From Acanthornis magna (Eukaryota > Chordata > Aves > Passeriformes > Acanthizidae), in NCBI GenBank assembly GCA_036785705.1, contig JAWUZG010000016.1:1488001-1552000 (forward strand): a stretch of 64,000 nt of DNA. The letters are read 5' to 3'. The translations under genes and the position numbers were made by a program. A model generated the notes under the pieces. It had not been told where the DNA came from and did no database searches. It saw nothing but the letters and a program-made list of their open reading frames with translations. Below are positions 1 to 12,735 of the stretch, piece after piece; positions within the stretch are counted from its first letter, which is position 1; each line of letters begins with the position of its first letter.

Positions 1-3000
1 AGCTGAAACAATGTTCAGGGGAGAGCTTGAATAAACAGCCCAGACCACCAGACTTTGCACTGTGCTAAATCAGCCATGAGATTTTTAGGTGAAAATATAA
101 TTATTTTAACCCTGCCTTGCTGTAATTGCAGAGAACAGGATTTACAAATAATATGATCTAGATTTGTCCCAATGTCCCGGCTATTCTACTGATTTTTATA
201 CCCACAAAAATTTTCAGGAGACTTCAAACCAGACCTTCAGCAAATACGAGCACTGAAGTGGTCTGAAAGCCACGAACAGGAATATATCCAGACCATCAGC
301 ATGACAACAGGCTAAGCTGATTGAAACACTTCCTCTCATTTCCATTTGTGTGCTCGTCCTCTGCCATTTGTGTATTGTCTATTACAATACTGGTATTAAG
401 ATCAGAATGACCATAATTTCTCCTATCATTGGGTTTTCCCCCTTTAATTTCACATAATCAAAATGAAGCAACAAGGCTCAGGAAATAAAAACACCTTTGA
501 AAAATGGTTCCTAGCCAGGAAGACTTTTGCTGCTGTTCTGTCCATAGGAAAGTGGAAGAAGGCAGCAAAATTATCCAGGAGGGCATTGCCAATGGAGACA
601 GAGTCCATCACTGTGGTCACAGGAGCTGGAGGAACAGATGTGGGAGAGGGTCTGGGCAGGTGGTGTGGGCACAATCCTCGAGATCTGGCACAAGGAACAG
701 AATTCCTGAGGGATGCCTGAGCCAGGCTGAAATGCAAAGGTTACAATGCAGCGACTGAGCTCAGGGAGGGCACGTTTCCTTTTCAGCCTGATTAAGGCAT
801 TAATAGCAGTAATGACCATTGTACTGTTCCCGAGGATTCCACAAAGGATGATGCAGGAAAGCTCACTCATTTTTGTTAGCCTGCCAGAAAATTTTTAGGG
901 CATCAAGATAAATGGGAATTTTCTGACTGAAGTCATGTCTGGCAAGAGGGGAGGAAGCAGTCTGGGCACATTTTCAGGCTTTCAGGAGACTCTCTGAACA
1001 TCCTTAAGTAACAAGGCAATGGTCAAGCCTCTGTCACCTCATTTTCACTCCTGTGCTACCGGAGGGGGCTGCAAGGTGGAGCTCACCCCAAAAAGCTTTC
1101 TGATGAAATCACTCGTCCACTGGCAAGTATAACCTTTTCTTCCCAAAGAAAGACATGCTCACATTCTTGGTTGATACAAATTGACATAAATAGATGCTGT
1201 TAAAGGAATTTGTATCAGACATGCTGTTGCTCCAGGGTTCCCCTGCATTTCGTTGCACAATCATACTCTTTTACTGTGCAGGTTGCAAATGAATTCGTGG
1301 CTCCTTCAAAACAATCCATAAAAAAACAGCTCCCCTTTGTGGACTGGCGCTCAGGTGTGATTCTGGAATCTGAGACAAAGCCAAGCACTGGCTTTGGTGG
1401 AAGTTCTTAACAGAATGGAGGTCAAAGCAATTGTGTTTCTATGTTGATGAAAACATTTTGAAATGTTTCAGTCTTTGAATACCAGGCACGATAATAAATA
1501 TGTGGTTTGAATAAATTCAAAGAGATTATATCCAGAGAACCTAATAAAATTTTACACAGCCTACAAAATGAAACCCAGGTTAATTGGAAACAGGAAAATT
1601 CATTTTGGTTACATTTCCAACAGATTCAGTTTAGCAGGATTAAAATTGTTACACTGGAATTATTCAAATGGAATTTTTTTGGCTTTGGAACAAAGTCGCC
1701 TTATCTTTATTTAACTTCACTGTTTTATCATCTGTGTCCTGTTTTCTGCTTCATTGACAATTCTGTTCACACCTAATCAGATAACATTAAATTCTGGACT
1801 GAAGGTTAATCCAAAAAAAGCTTACATGTGGGGGACTCCATGTGCTGGGCATCATTAAGATTTTTTCAGCATTCACATGATATTTTCTAGTTAGAAGAGG
1901 CTTTACAATTTTGTTTTTCATTGTGAAAAATCTCCCTCAACATTGTCAGCAATGTACAGCATCTGGCAAAGGATTTTTTTTAAATAATGAAATTCAGGTC
2001 ACTGAGTTTATTACATGTTCCACCAAAAAGATGCATGTCTAAACTGAATAGAAGGTGTTTCAAATAGGCAGTCAATCACAATTAGAAGTCAGAGGTTTGA
2101 TAGATGCCACAAAAGAAGAATTTATTCTAGTCTTGCACATTTACAGACTTTTAAACTGGAAATATATCCTTCCAGATCCTTGTCCCATAAAACACATCCC
2201 CATGGACTACCACTGAATTGCACACACTTGAAAAATTTATTTAATTAGTCACATGGGAAGAAGTTTATTTCTAAAAATGAGTGCTTCCTTTTCCAGCTAT
2301 ACAAAGGAAGCCATAAATGTTTATGTGTGGAAATTAGAAATCTACTCTTTCATTGAGGATATTCTTTAAACTTCACTGCAGCTTTTACTACTGCAAACTT
2401 CTAGAGCAGCTTGATTCTTTCAAACATCCCGCAGCATCCCCAAGCCCAGTGTCACCAGGAGGGCAGGACACAGAAATATCATTACAAAGCCCATATTCCA
2501 TATCTAGTACGCATGGTTTGAGGAAATTCAGGGCAAATGAAACACATAATGACTTGGTCTAAAAACTAATGAAATCAATGGGGAAAAAAAATAACTAGGA
2601 AGCCCCTGGGCAGATGTTAGAATCTCACTCTGTTTTTGCCGAGACAGACCTGATCAGAATTTCTCTCTTTCAGCCCATATCTCATTGCCAGCGGTTTGCA
2701 AAGATTGTTCTCCATTAAGTTTTACTGCCTTAACATAAACTGCATACCCCAACTTGGCTGCTTAGGGTTTCTTCTATACAGGAGAAAAGGACATCCTATT
2801 CTAAACGGGATGTCTGAGATTATTGGGGGAAAAATGCTCTTTCTGGACATATGTCTCTTTTTTGCCAAGTTTTTTTAAAACCAAACTTTCCAGTAGCTAT
2901 TTTGAGAAAAGAATTTCACCCAGGCCAGACTAGTCCCTGAAGCAAGGAAAATTGATTATTTTGGCTGCTCAGAGGAAAGAAAAAAATATGAGAGAAAGGC

Positions 3001-3309
3001 AAAAAAGAATGAAAATGTAACAAAACTTCTGTTGAAAAGAAAGAAAACAACGACTTCTCCCTGTGAAAGGGAATGTCTTGCAATAAGACACATCTTGATG
3101 GGATGTTCCCATTAATGTTGTGCTCAGCTCTGGATAAAGGAACCCAGCACTGAGTGCCTGCCTTCTCTTACCTGCAGAGCTGTGGGTTTCCTGAGGCAAA
3201 TACATTTGAAAGAGACCTCATACAGTATCTTTTGAAGGTGTTTTCCTTCCCTAAAACTACTTCTAGGGCCCACAGATTGAGGTTTGATATAATAAAACAT
3301 AAACCTGGT
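1..3309. other. Gene-free AT-rich stretch
   Basis: I see no supported gene here. Open frames are short (under about 100 codons), carry no recognisable domain, and several overlap on both strands around 450-870. The stretch is mostly unique-looking AT-rich sequence, with short T runs near 1670 and 1975 and A runs near 2585 and 3040. No interspersed repeat was recognised. The segment from about 1990 to 2300 is AT-rich without being a simple repeat and could be conserved noncoding DNA, but nothing specific supports that. Confidence 0.6.
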
Positions 3310-3635
3310 TGCTACATAATTAACTCAAAATTTAATGAGCAATAAAAGTACCATTATGCTCTTGTAATGCATTAAGCTTATACTCCTGCTTAATCCATTT
3401 AAAAGGGCTCTCTAGGTGTTCACTTGGCAAATAACAAAATAAGGCAAGTCAGAAATTACGCTTATTAAATGTAAATGTGTATCTTTAGCAATTGATATCT
3501 AACGTCATAGGACAAACTTGCCAAACTTAATTAAATGAAGAAATGTGATTATGCACTTAATATCTCCTTAATTACAAGGCTTAATTATCTTTTACATGCC
3601 ATGCTGTCAGCTCAATGGTTGGCTGTTACCTCACC
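3310..3635. promoter_or_regulatory. Candidate conserved noncoding element with homeodomain-type sites
   Basis: This is an AT-rich but not simple-repeat segment packed with TAAT/ATTA cores. The octamer CTTAATTA occurs three times within 62 bases, starting at 3526, 3567 and 3580, and related words (TAATGCATTA near 3365, CTTATTAAAT near 3460) flank it. TAATTA is the classic core bound by Antp-, LIM- and paired-class homeodomains. No long open frame is present. The texture is that of a developmental enhancer or other conserved element. This is inference; conservation cannot be tested from one sequence. Confidence 0.4.
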
Positions 3636-6600
3636 AAAACAGCAGCAGTCAGCACCAAGTCTCATCTACGCTGGGCTCCAGCTGCAGCTGGAATTCTCTG
3701 CAGTGTGACACAGTCACAGTCTTAAATTTCACATGAATTGCTACTTCCTTAACCAGCTACCAGTCTTATTATGGCAGCATGCATGGTTTTTAACTGAAAT
3801 TTGGCTATGTAATGGGAAAATAAATAATAGTTTAATTTCCATACTGCAGACTACGCCATGAGGTCTATCAGCTTTTGGAATTATTTGTTACTGTACTGTA
3901 TTTTCATAGAGTGGAGGAACAGGAACATCACAGGAACTTTAGCTCATGGATGAACAGCTCTGCTCTTCTCCCAATATCTCTGGGTGGTGTCACAAGTGTC
4001 CTTTCAGCAGGAAGACACATTTCAGTTCTAGATCCTGCTCTTTAAGGTCAACATGTCCTGCATGTCCCTTGATAGTCCCAAGCTGCAGGACTTCACAACA
4101 GGACTGTAGGACTGGCAAGCTCTCTCTCCAAAATGCCAGAGATCTTAAAGCTACTCAGGCTCCAGGGCCAAGGTGTAGCTGGCATGAGACACCTCCAGAG
4201 ACCACGGCTCATCAGGTGACACCTACAGAAATGCAGAACAATTTCCTCCTTTTCTGAGAGGGGAAATTAAATACTGCAAGGGCACATCTTTTGCCATAGT
4301 AATATTAGAAACCAACAACAGACCAAAAACCAAACTTAATTCATGCAAATCTTATTTTACTATCCCTAAAAAAGGGTAATACCAAGAAAACCATCTCACC
4401 TGTTGCAGGGAAATCAGTTACAGCTCAAGAGAAAACTTCACCTAAGATGAGTGTTTCATTTTCAATTTTCAACGTTTCATGATTCAATGTTTTGTGTTCC
4501 CCAAATATAAGGTACCAATAACCTGTTATGTTCACAGCATTTTTAGAGAATGTGTTTCCAGATCGCCAGACCTGGTTTGCTCCACTCTCACATTGTCCTG
4601 CCCCAATAAAACATACTCAGTGGGAATTCATCAGTGGTGTTGACTTCCCAATTTACCAGAGCAGGATCTTTTATTTTAATTATTATTGTGTTTCTCCATT
4701 CCAGCTTTATCAGTACCTTTGATCCAAATCAAATGATGAACTATAAATGAAGTGGTTCAACCTTCTCTAAACAAACTGCTTCAATGAATTATTTTGATAT
4801 TTCCAAATTGATGTTTTTAATAAATTATATTCTCTTTTTGTGCAAAATTTCACAATTTTCATTCCTTGATTCAGGATGAAAAAAATGTTAAAACATTTCA
4901 GTTTCTCCTGTAAAGGCAATTCCAAATTTTGACCAGCTCTATAAACTAGGCTAGCCCTCAATTCCATTTTGAATGCAGAATAGGCAAAGGGCAATGAGAA
5001 TTTGAAGAGCACTTTGAAGGACAACTCTGAAATATTTTATTCTCATCATCACTGAGACTCATGGTACAGCAAGGATAGCTCTGAACTTTTAAAACACATC
5101 CAGAAAAGCTGTTGTGCTTTTTTAAAAAAAACGCATCTTTTCAGCGTATTTTACAAGTGCTAGGGAACCATCAAAAGCCTTTCCCAACTTGAGTACTGAA
5201 AATTATTTATTGCCTTTTTCTCTGTTTTTCCAGGAATCTTTAGAAATTCTCTTCCTACTAAGCTGGCTGTTTTATCTCACATTAAAGGCAAAAGAATCAA
5301 AACGCAAAACAGAGAAGGTTGCCCGTTTATTGAACTACAGTGCATCAGAGATTTGCAGAATAGTTAACAGAGGCCAAAAGCATTAGCAATAACTGCAGGC
5401 TCCTTTCAGTAGATTCTTTTAGAGATGCTTTTTTCATTAAAAAGAAGGAAAGTTTCCAAAGTGTCTTATGAGTGATATTATGCAGCAGCATTTAGGGATT
5501 CTTTTCTTAAACCAGAAATTCATACAGCGTGCTTTATACAGGTAAATGGTACATTTGGATTCCAAAAACTTTCATGTTAAAGAAGAATCCTTGAAAAACT
5601 GCCACAAAATATAATTGAAATCTATCAAGACTGATTACAATTTGCACTGGGCATTTCATATCGCTTTATAGTGTACAAGGGACCAACCAGCAAAGTCAAA
5701 ATACATTTCCACTCACTTCAAGTGTTCTAAATGTGAATGTTATGTATGGATTTTTAGAAATGTTGAAGTCAGGTTTTGTGTTAATATTATTGACATTGTA
5801 TTCAAAACACCCTGTGGGCACAGCGTGTTAGGTCAATGCATCCTCACTGTTATTTAGCTGCTGCACCACTGGAAGGAGATATAGCCAGGTTGTAATTCTG
5901 GACAGAATTTGACTCTCAGAAGGAGAAAATTAGCCAATTGAAACTAAATCCTGACAATTCAAATGACATTTACCTCTGAAAACTGCTTAAGATGGTGAAA
6001 GCTTTGGCTTGGGGATCCCGTTATGTGTGAAGGAAAATACATGACACTCATCTTCTCTACTAACTTTCCTCAGGTACTAAATACTTCCCACACTGAAATC
6101 CCTTTTCTGTCATTCTATATAGAGCCCTTCAGCTGAGGTCCTTGTCATGTATTTTTGTTCTGCCTTTGGGTGTTGACATGCTGTGCTCTGCAAGGAAATA
6201 TAAACTGAGAAACGCTTGTATTTCACTTATGCCTCAGCTGAATTCAACAAGATTCCACTAGGAGGAAAAGCTGGCAAAGGATAGAATCAGGCACAGCCTC
6301 TTGGGTCTCTGCTAGGTTCCTCCTGAACCCTGTGCTATGGACAAGGACGCCCAGCAGGGAAGGATAACATCACAAAGGGTGCCGGGACCCCTTCCCAAAA
6401 CACCTTCACCAGTGAGGGAAATACAATCATTGCTCCCTGACCCCATAGATTGTTCTGTCATTGTCCAGCCACTGCTCCCCTTCAGGTTTTTCAGCCAAAG
6501 GATGTTTTTTTTAGAGATCTTGGTCATAGAAAGGTGGATGTGGCTTGGATTCGTTGGTCCTGATAAATCCACCCCAGCGTATATCCTCAGACATCCCTTG

Positions 6601-7319
6601 TTCCAAGTGCTTCAGGTCCCTCTGCTCCCCCTTGGCTCTCTCAAACACCCTGGAGTTACTCCTGCCACACACAAATAAGTGTTCCCAAACCAGTGTATGG
6701 AAAAGAAATAAAATTTCACATTGACAAGCACAAAATTTGCAAAGTGACCCAACTTTTAAGTTATAGAAAGGGTGTAGAGATATCTCTGTCCTGTTTTCTA
6801 CTTCCCTTACAGATTTATGAACTATGCCTTCTCCCTATTTAAAGCTGCAAAAAGGTCTTTGTGAACCCCAGAAAGTGGCTTGCACTGCATCAGTTTTCCA
6901 TACCGTGGCCACAAGACCTCAGGATCCCTCAAATACTTTTTAGAGATTTATGGAAGGTACCTAAGAAAAGCAGACTTAAGAGGTTAAATTTACTTTACCT
7001 ATGGAACAATTATTAAGACTTCCACCAGCTGAAGCAAAGCTGATGCTCTCTAGTGTGCTAGCTATAAATATTGTGATTTGGGAGTCGAAGGAGGTTCAGG
7101 AGATGACTGGGGTCTCAGGATGCAGGAATTTAATTCTAAACTCATCTGCAAGTGAATCAACCTAGTGTCTCAGCTTACCATTCAAAAAATGAAACTGGTA
7201 CATCTCTTCCCCAAATGACATTCAGAAGATAATTTCACCAAAGTTATGAAATGCTCATGTACAGTTCAATGAAAATCCTAGAATATAAACATATCCCCAA
7301 GCTATGGCCTAAACTAAGC
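3636..7319. other. Gene-free stretch, mostly unique-looking
   Basis: No gene is supported. The 103-codon frame at 3946-4257 and the 113-codon frame at 6337-6678 have no recognisable domain. A strong splice-acceptor-like tract ends at 5233 and is followed by a 50-codon open frame (listed separately). The stretch 5400-5600 is AT-rich and looks conserved in texture. The TACTAAC word at 6058-6064, followed by TTTCCTCAG ending at 6073, is another acceptor-like site, with no matching donor nearby. Confidence 0.55.
5203..5386 (+). other. Acceptor-like tract followed by a short membrane-like open frame
   Basis: A long pyrimidine tract (TGCCTTTTTCTCTGTTTTTC) ends in CAG at 5231-5233, with a branch-like TACTGAA about 36 bases upstream. 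The frame after it runs 50 codons to TAG at 5384-5386. It contains a hydrophobic run (LEILFLLSWLFYLTL) and then a basic segment (KAKESKRKTEK), which would be a membrane anchor plus cytoplasmic tail if translated. A variant poly(A) signal ATTAAA lies at 5436. No homology is recognised, and an acceptor plus a 50-codon frame is expected by chance in 64 kb. Confidence 0.12.
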
Positions 7320-7350
7320 AAAAAAAAAAAAAAAAAATAGAAAAAAAAAT
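7320..7350. repeat. Poly(A) tract
   Basis: A run of 18 A, then TAG, then 9 A. It could be the tail of a retroposed copy, but no recognisable element lies directly upstream, so it is called only as a simple repeat. Confidence 0.9.
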
Positions 7351-9505
7351 ACTGTACTTGGAATTATCTGTGATTTAATTTTTTTGCACATGACCCATTT
7401 ATTCAAAACAGAAGAATCCACTATGGAAAAAGAAATATATCAGGTGAAATTTTAATCAAGCTGTCAAGCTTCATCCTAATTCTCAGGCAGTCTACTTGGA
7501 GGACAGAAAGGCAGAGGAAACATTAAAACTGATTCTCATAAAGAGATGGAGAGACAGAGAGCAACAAGCTGTGCTGATATATTAATTATCTATTTATAAT
7601 ATGTAATCTTTTCAACTTCTGTCATGTTAAAATCAACAAAGAATTTAGCTGAAGACAGCCATAAAATGAACTGATTACAGCTTGTGTATAGCAGCGATGA
7701 AAGAACAAATACACACAGCTATGCAAATGTGAAATGGAACATGACAAGAGCGCAGCCACGGCGAGAGCAGCAGGTAATTGCTGGGCTCTGCAGCTCTCCA
7801 GCCAAACCGCCCCTGTGATCATCCCTTTGTTCTGGAACTGGCACAGTTTTGGCAAACAGGAGGGAGGGGGAGGAAGCAAACTGAGGCTGAACTGGTGAGG
7901 AGTGCCAGAGCAATGGAAGGGCTGAGTGTCACAGAGCTGAGCCTTCCAGGTACTGCCACGGGAGGTGTCCTGTCCAAGAACCTCACACGGCCAGTGGTTA
8001 AAAACTGCTATTTGCCCTTCTGATTCCACTGGAAATTCTCCATGAAGGCAACACACTGAAGGCCTGATGCAGCCCAATGGAATTAATATAGGAAGACTCC
8101 TTACTCCCAGGAAGCTGCTTGGGGTCAGGATCAAGTCGGAAAGCTCTCAGAGTAGCAAATAAGAAAGATTATTTAATGCATATTTTAGTGAGATCTAAGA
8201 ATTAGAAATCTTAAGTATTCACACAGTTATTTTTTTGCAAATGTTGAAAGCATCACAATATATTGTCCGGATTTGCTAGTCCATAAATATATATTTATCA
8301 CCTTGTTTGGTTTCTCTTTTTCTAAATAAATTTCAATATCCATGTGGACAGCAGAAAGGAATTCAAAAGGTGTTCCTTTGCTATTGCCCGAAAGAATAAA
8401 TCAATTCCTAGTTTCCCCTATTTCAGGAAATAAATATCTCTTCAACAAAAAATTATTTCTTTTCCACCCAAAACCTATGTTTTGCCAGCATTTCTACTCT
8501 AGACAGATGGAAACGGGACTCAAGTTGCTGCCAGAGGCATCTGCTAGAGGGCTACACTTGGGGTGCAGAACTCAGCTGTTCTGAAAGTAAAGATTATTAC
8601 ATCAACCCAGTGGACATGCCTTGCTTTTATTTCAGCTGGTAATTTTTATGTCACAATCCTGTCTTCCCATTAGTCTAAGCAAATAACCCTTAGTTACACG
8701 AACATCAGATTAAGATAATGTGAAAGAAACTGATCAATACCTTTCTGCTTAACTCATTTTGGTTCAAACTCTATTCTCCTAAACCTTTTCAGATGCTGCA
8801 AGTTACTCTGACCAGTATCTGCTGAGAGCAGCCTTTTACCAAACTTGACTGATCTGACCATTTAATTTTAAAGTACTCACCTCCAAGTTAGTTCCCATCA
8901 CACAGAGGGGGACCAGTGTGACCTGAGCGTTTCTCTTGCATTAACAGATGTCCACTGATGGTGCCACCAGAGAAGGGAGACTGAAATATGGCACAATCAC
9001 ACCAGACTATCAGTATGGCTCTAAATGTCTGGGGCCAAGGTTGCTAAAGGACTTTTGTGTTCAGGCCATGTCCAAACTCACAAACCTCCCCTCCTTCCCA
9101 TGTTGCTGTTAAACTTTCTTCCTTAAAGGAGGATTTTCCCAGTGCATGGCTTACAGATGCTTTTCACCTTCCAAACTCCTTCCCTGTGTAGGGTTTTGGT
9201 TTTTCTCAATATTGACATATCCATGCTTTCAGGGCTGGCCGTAGAAGATTTGCAACGTGGGATCAGATGAATTGCCAGCCTTATCAGCATCCTGATTCCT
9301 GAAAGAATGAGGTGCAGTGGGAAGACACTCAATAACCTCAGAGAAGGAGGGCTGTGTGGTTTGTTCTTTGGGGTGGAAAGCAGGGGAACTGCAAACCTTC
9401 TCTCCTCCTGATAGTGACTGACACACTTGATTCATGTGGATCACGTTGATTTTTATCTAATGATAGTTTTTGGTTTCACATAAACATATATTGTTCCTAT
9501 GAGGC
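7351..9505. other. Gene-free stretch with a G+C-richer patch
   Basis: No gene is supported. The patch at about 7770-8000 is visibly richer in G+C and gives overlapping open frames on both strands (170 codons minus, 81 plus), which fits base composition rather than coding. The segment 7560-7700 is AT-rich with TAAT words. A minus-strand donor-like site (GGAG followed by GTGAGT) sits at 8879-8884, but no good acceptor precedes it. Confidence 0.55.
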
Positions 9506-9552
9506 TTTTTTGTCTGTTTGGGTTTTTGTTCAGTTTGTTTTTGTTTTGTTTT
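9506..9552. repeat. T/G-rich simple repeat
   Basis: Degenerate TTTG/TTTTG units. On the minus strand this reads as an A-rich CAAAA repeat. It has no other feature. Confidence 0.8.
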
Positions 9553-11689
9553 AAATTTGACTTTAACAAAATAAAACACAGAGAAGGGGCAAACAGATAT
9601 CCTTGAAGATCTGAAAGCTCTTTGAACTAATTTAGCTGACTTTGCATGTTAACAAGGCTCAACTGTGAAGGCAATATCAAGTAAACAGAAAGCAGAAATA
9701 TCTCGAATGACTATCTAGTGGGCAAGTATTTGTATCAAGGTGAACGAAGTATCCACCACACAAACACTTTAAATTCATCCATTTCTTCATCCTGATACAA
9801 GTATCTGAATCTCAAAGGCTTTCCCCAGCCTTTAGTCCATTTTGATTTTCACATTTGTTTAAAAGCTACTTTTATGAATAGACTTTCTGCTTCTCATTTC
9901 ATTATAAAAAATGGAAATAAGTATAAAGCTTTGAGGAATGAGTAAACTATTATTAGATATAAGTGGAAAACAAATAGGTTGTTGTAATAACTGCTTATAG
10001 AGAGCAGATTGCCTAAGTATGCAATAGGAAATGAAATGAAAGATAACAAGATTGTTTGATTGCAAGTGACTTCAAAAATGACACCTGAAGAAAAGGAATC
10101 TTCATCAACCTGCATGATAACCAAATCATACCTTCATTCCTTCTTTCCAAGTGCTTATCAGCCTATTAAATCACCATGGGAAGGATACAGGTTGCAGAAT
10201 TACCATGTTACTTCACAGTATTTTTGACCATTTCCCCGGAAGAAGATGGGGCACACCTTCTGCTTAAATTTACCTTGGTACAGGTGTGCTGAGAGACAGT
10301 CTATAATCCCTTTTGTATGCAAGACTGGTTAAAGCACTCACCCAGGAAAATGGAGATGAACATTTTAAACTCACATTTTAAACTCTGCTATCTCATCTTT
10401 TTATGAGAAAGATGCCACTAACACCAGACTAACCATGGGCAAGAATATTATTTCTCCAGTTCAACAGAACAATAGGGACAGAAATAACCTTATTTTGTAC
10501 CTTTGTGTTTAGGAAAAGTGACTTTAAAAACCCAAACAGGTTTCTTGTTTCAGTTTCCCTTTCCCAGCTGAGCATCTCAGCTGTGTGCACTTTCCTTCTT
10601 CTTTGTTCTCAAAGCCGGGAAAGGCTTTCCAAGATAAAAGCAAGCAATGGTTGGGACTGGCACCATGCTCCGGGTCATGAACACAGGAGGATGATCTGGA
10701 GAGCACTGAAGTCAGCCCATGCCCTGCAGGGTCTGCTCAGGTGGGTCTCCCCCAGCTCCTCAGGCTCACGAGTGCAGGTTGTGAGTGACTGTCACAGCCT
10801 CCAGCTGAGAGAGAGTGAGATAACCCAGACCTGAACGTACCCTGCAGGCACCGTTCCTCTTCATTTTGTTATTCCTTATACTTTTAAGTGCATATCATTA
10901 AGCAGTGAGTCTCCGGAGAGCTGTAGTTAGTATTTCTATTTTTTTCTTTAAATCAAATTATCTCCTAACTGCTGTATCATGAAATTACACAGCGCCACAA
11001 AATAGGGAGGTAGCTTGTGCAATGCACATTTTTAAGAAAGAAAAATGATTAAGGGAGAAGTAGAGCTGCAATCATTTCCCATCTACCTAATGATGGTGTT
11101 GTGCTTTCCCAAGGGCTCTTGTCACCTGTTCTAATTCACTAACTCTGACACTTTGTGTGCAACCACAAACAACTAAAATCAATGGGAAATGGAAATGTCC
11201 TGACAAGGCCAAATTGAGCCCACCTGGGCTGTCAATGATTCCTTCACCCTTTTTAATGCCGTGTGAATGTTGCTGGGTGTGCAGTGGTCAATCACACAAA
11301 AGCAGAGCAATACAGAGCAGTGCAGTGTGCCTGCTCTCCCATGCAGAGCCCTGGAGTTGGACATCCTGCGATACATCAGGGGAGAGAAGGATCTGGGAAT
11401 GGGATCTGATCCAACCCACAGCTCCACTGCAGAGCTGTCCTGCCATTCAACATCATCGAAGACAAGGGTGTACCTCATATCCTATTTGTAAATAACCAGC
11501 TAACCTCTCTCTTTGCACCCTAGTCCAAATGTTCATTTAAAGCTACTTTAGTTTTTCATTGTAGTCTTTGAATGTGCTCATATGGTATGTAGGGTTTTTA
11601 TGAGGTCCTGCAACAGAAATATAGTCATTTAGGAAGGTAGGCCTTGGGTCTCCTCTTTATCGTGCCAAATGGAATCTCCATATTCATAT
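9553..11689. other. Gene-free stretch
   Basis: No gene or interspersed repeat is recognised. The plus-strand frame at 10505-10834 and the opposed frames at 11157-11495 and 11179-11478 overlap on both strands without domains and are treated as chance. Confidence 0.55.
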
Positions 11690-12030
11690 TTTGGAAAATT
11701 TAAAACTTACTAATTTGCCTTTTAAATTTTTCCTAATTAAAAAATAATATGTTTTAAAAATCAGCTCTTTTACAGTTCTCTAATTAAATTTCCACAGGAT
11801 ATTTTTTGGTAGGAGAATTCAATTAGGTTTTAATTTTAGTAATCAAAAAAGCATTGGTGCTTTGAGTATTTGATTTTTAATTTAAAAATTTGACATGGCA
11901 TTCCAATTAAAACGTTCAACAGTTGCATTGTAGCATAAAAAGTCTATTACATCTAGTAATCAGGAGAATCCAATGACCATAAAAAATGCAAACAGTATTT
12001 CAAGAACCCTCAGGTAATAACCATATTTAG
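11690..12030. promoter_or_regulatory. TAAT-rich candidate conserved noncoding element
   Basis: Strongly AT-rich without being a simple repeat. Homeodomain-type cores recur (CTAATTT, CCTAATTAAA, TCTAATTAAA, TCAATTAGG, GTAATCA, CCAATTAAAA). It includes several TTTAAA/AATTAAAA words and no open frame of note. It could be an enhancer or a matrix-attachment-like AT-rich segment. Low confidence because no cross-species comparison is available. Confidence 0.3.
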
Positions 12031-12284
12031 CAAAGACTAAACACTTCAATTACAGCTGCCTATAGCAGCTCTGATCACTCAGAACCCATGGCAGCAAGTG
12101 GAAGCAACTCTTTGCCTATGTCACCTTTGGATAAGGTTGTGCCTTGAAAATGCCTCCTGAACTCATCTTCCAGCAATGTAACGAAGCCTGCCAGAGGCAG
12201 CGTCAAAAAGGAAATTTTGACTCTGCTGCCCATCCCTGCAGGCTCACATAAACCCACACAAGAAAAAAAAAGAACCCTTTCCCA

Positions 12285-12420
12285 TTCTAATAAGATTAAA
12301 AATTATTAATAGCTAATAATTATTAATTGTAATACTAAGAACTCTTTTTAAGAATTAAAACACCTAAATGTAAAAATTTAAATGTGATTTATGATCCCTC
12401 ATTAAAAGTTGCACAACCTT
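12285..12420. promoter_or_regulatory. AATTATTAAT repeat and palindrome in AT-rich DNA
   Basis: The word ATTATTAAT occurs twice within 30 bases (from 12302 and from 12319), and ATTATTA (12302-12308) forms an inverted repeat with TAATAAT (12314-12320) across a 5-base spacer. This gives overlapping direct and inverted TAAT cores, an arrangement that can bind homeodomain dimers. The rest of the segment is AT-rich and unique-looking. Confidence 0.3.
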
Positions 12421-12654
12421 TCAGACAATTGAAAAGCAGGAGCTTGAATGTACCAAATCCACAAAATGAAGAAGGCCAATGGATCATGTCTATTCAAAGT
12501 GAATTAGGAATACAAAAATACTGTTTCACTTTTCAGCAGGTAGATCATTTATATAAAAAATAAACCAGTACCTTGCCAGTGTCCAGCACAGGCTGGGCTT
12601 ATAACAATTGTATACAAACCAACCCTAGGAGTATTTTGGTCCCTAAGGGCTTAG

Positions 12655-12735
12655 TCATTGTCATAATGGATCACAATTGGCTCCATCTAGTCTACTGACC
12701 TACCTCTGACAATGACAAATGCCACTGAAAGAATC
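12655..12735 (-). mobile_element. Old CR1-type LINE fragment (3' end, antisense)
   Basis: The stretch from about 12675 (CCATCTAGTCTACTGACC, then a TCTGACAATGACAAATGCCA block) follows the order of the 3' region of CR1 LINEs seen in antisense: a CCATCTAG-type word, then a CTCTGACAGTGGCCA-type word. This CR1 form is best known from turtles and crocodilians and survives as fossils in birds. The match is diverged and short; flanking sequence out to about 12970 may belong to the same copy but is not recognisable. Confidence 0.45.

Noticed and set aside
7320..7350. Poly(A) tract as evidence for a processed pseudogene or SINE
   Set aside because: No recognisable gene-like or SINE-like body precedes it and no target-site duplication was found.
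7622..8134. 170-codon minus-strand frame
   Set aside because: No domain; it coincides with a G+C-richer patch and with an opposed 81-codon frame.
8879..8950. Minus-strand donor-like GGAG/GTGAGTAC
   Set aside because: No convincing acceptor in the preceding 150 bases.
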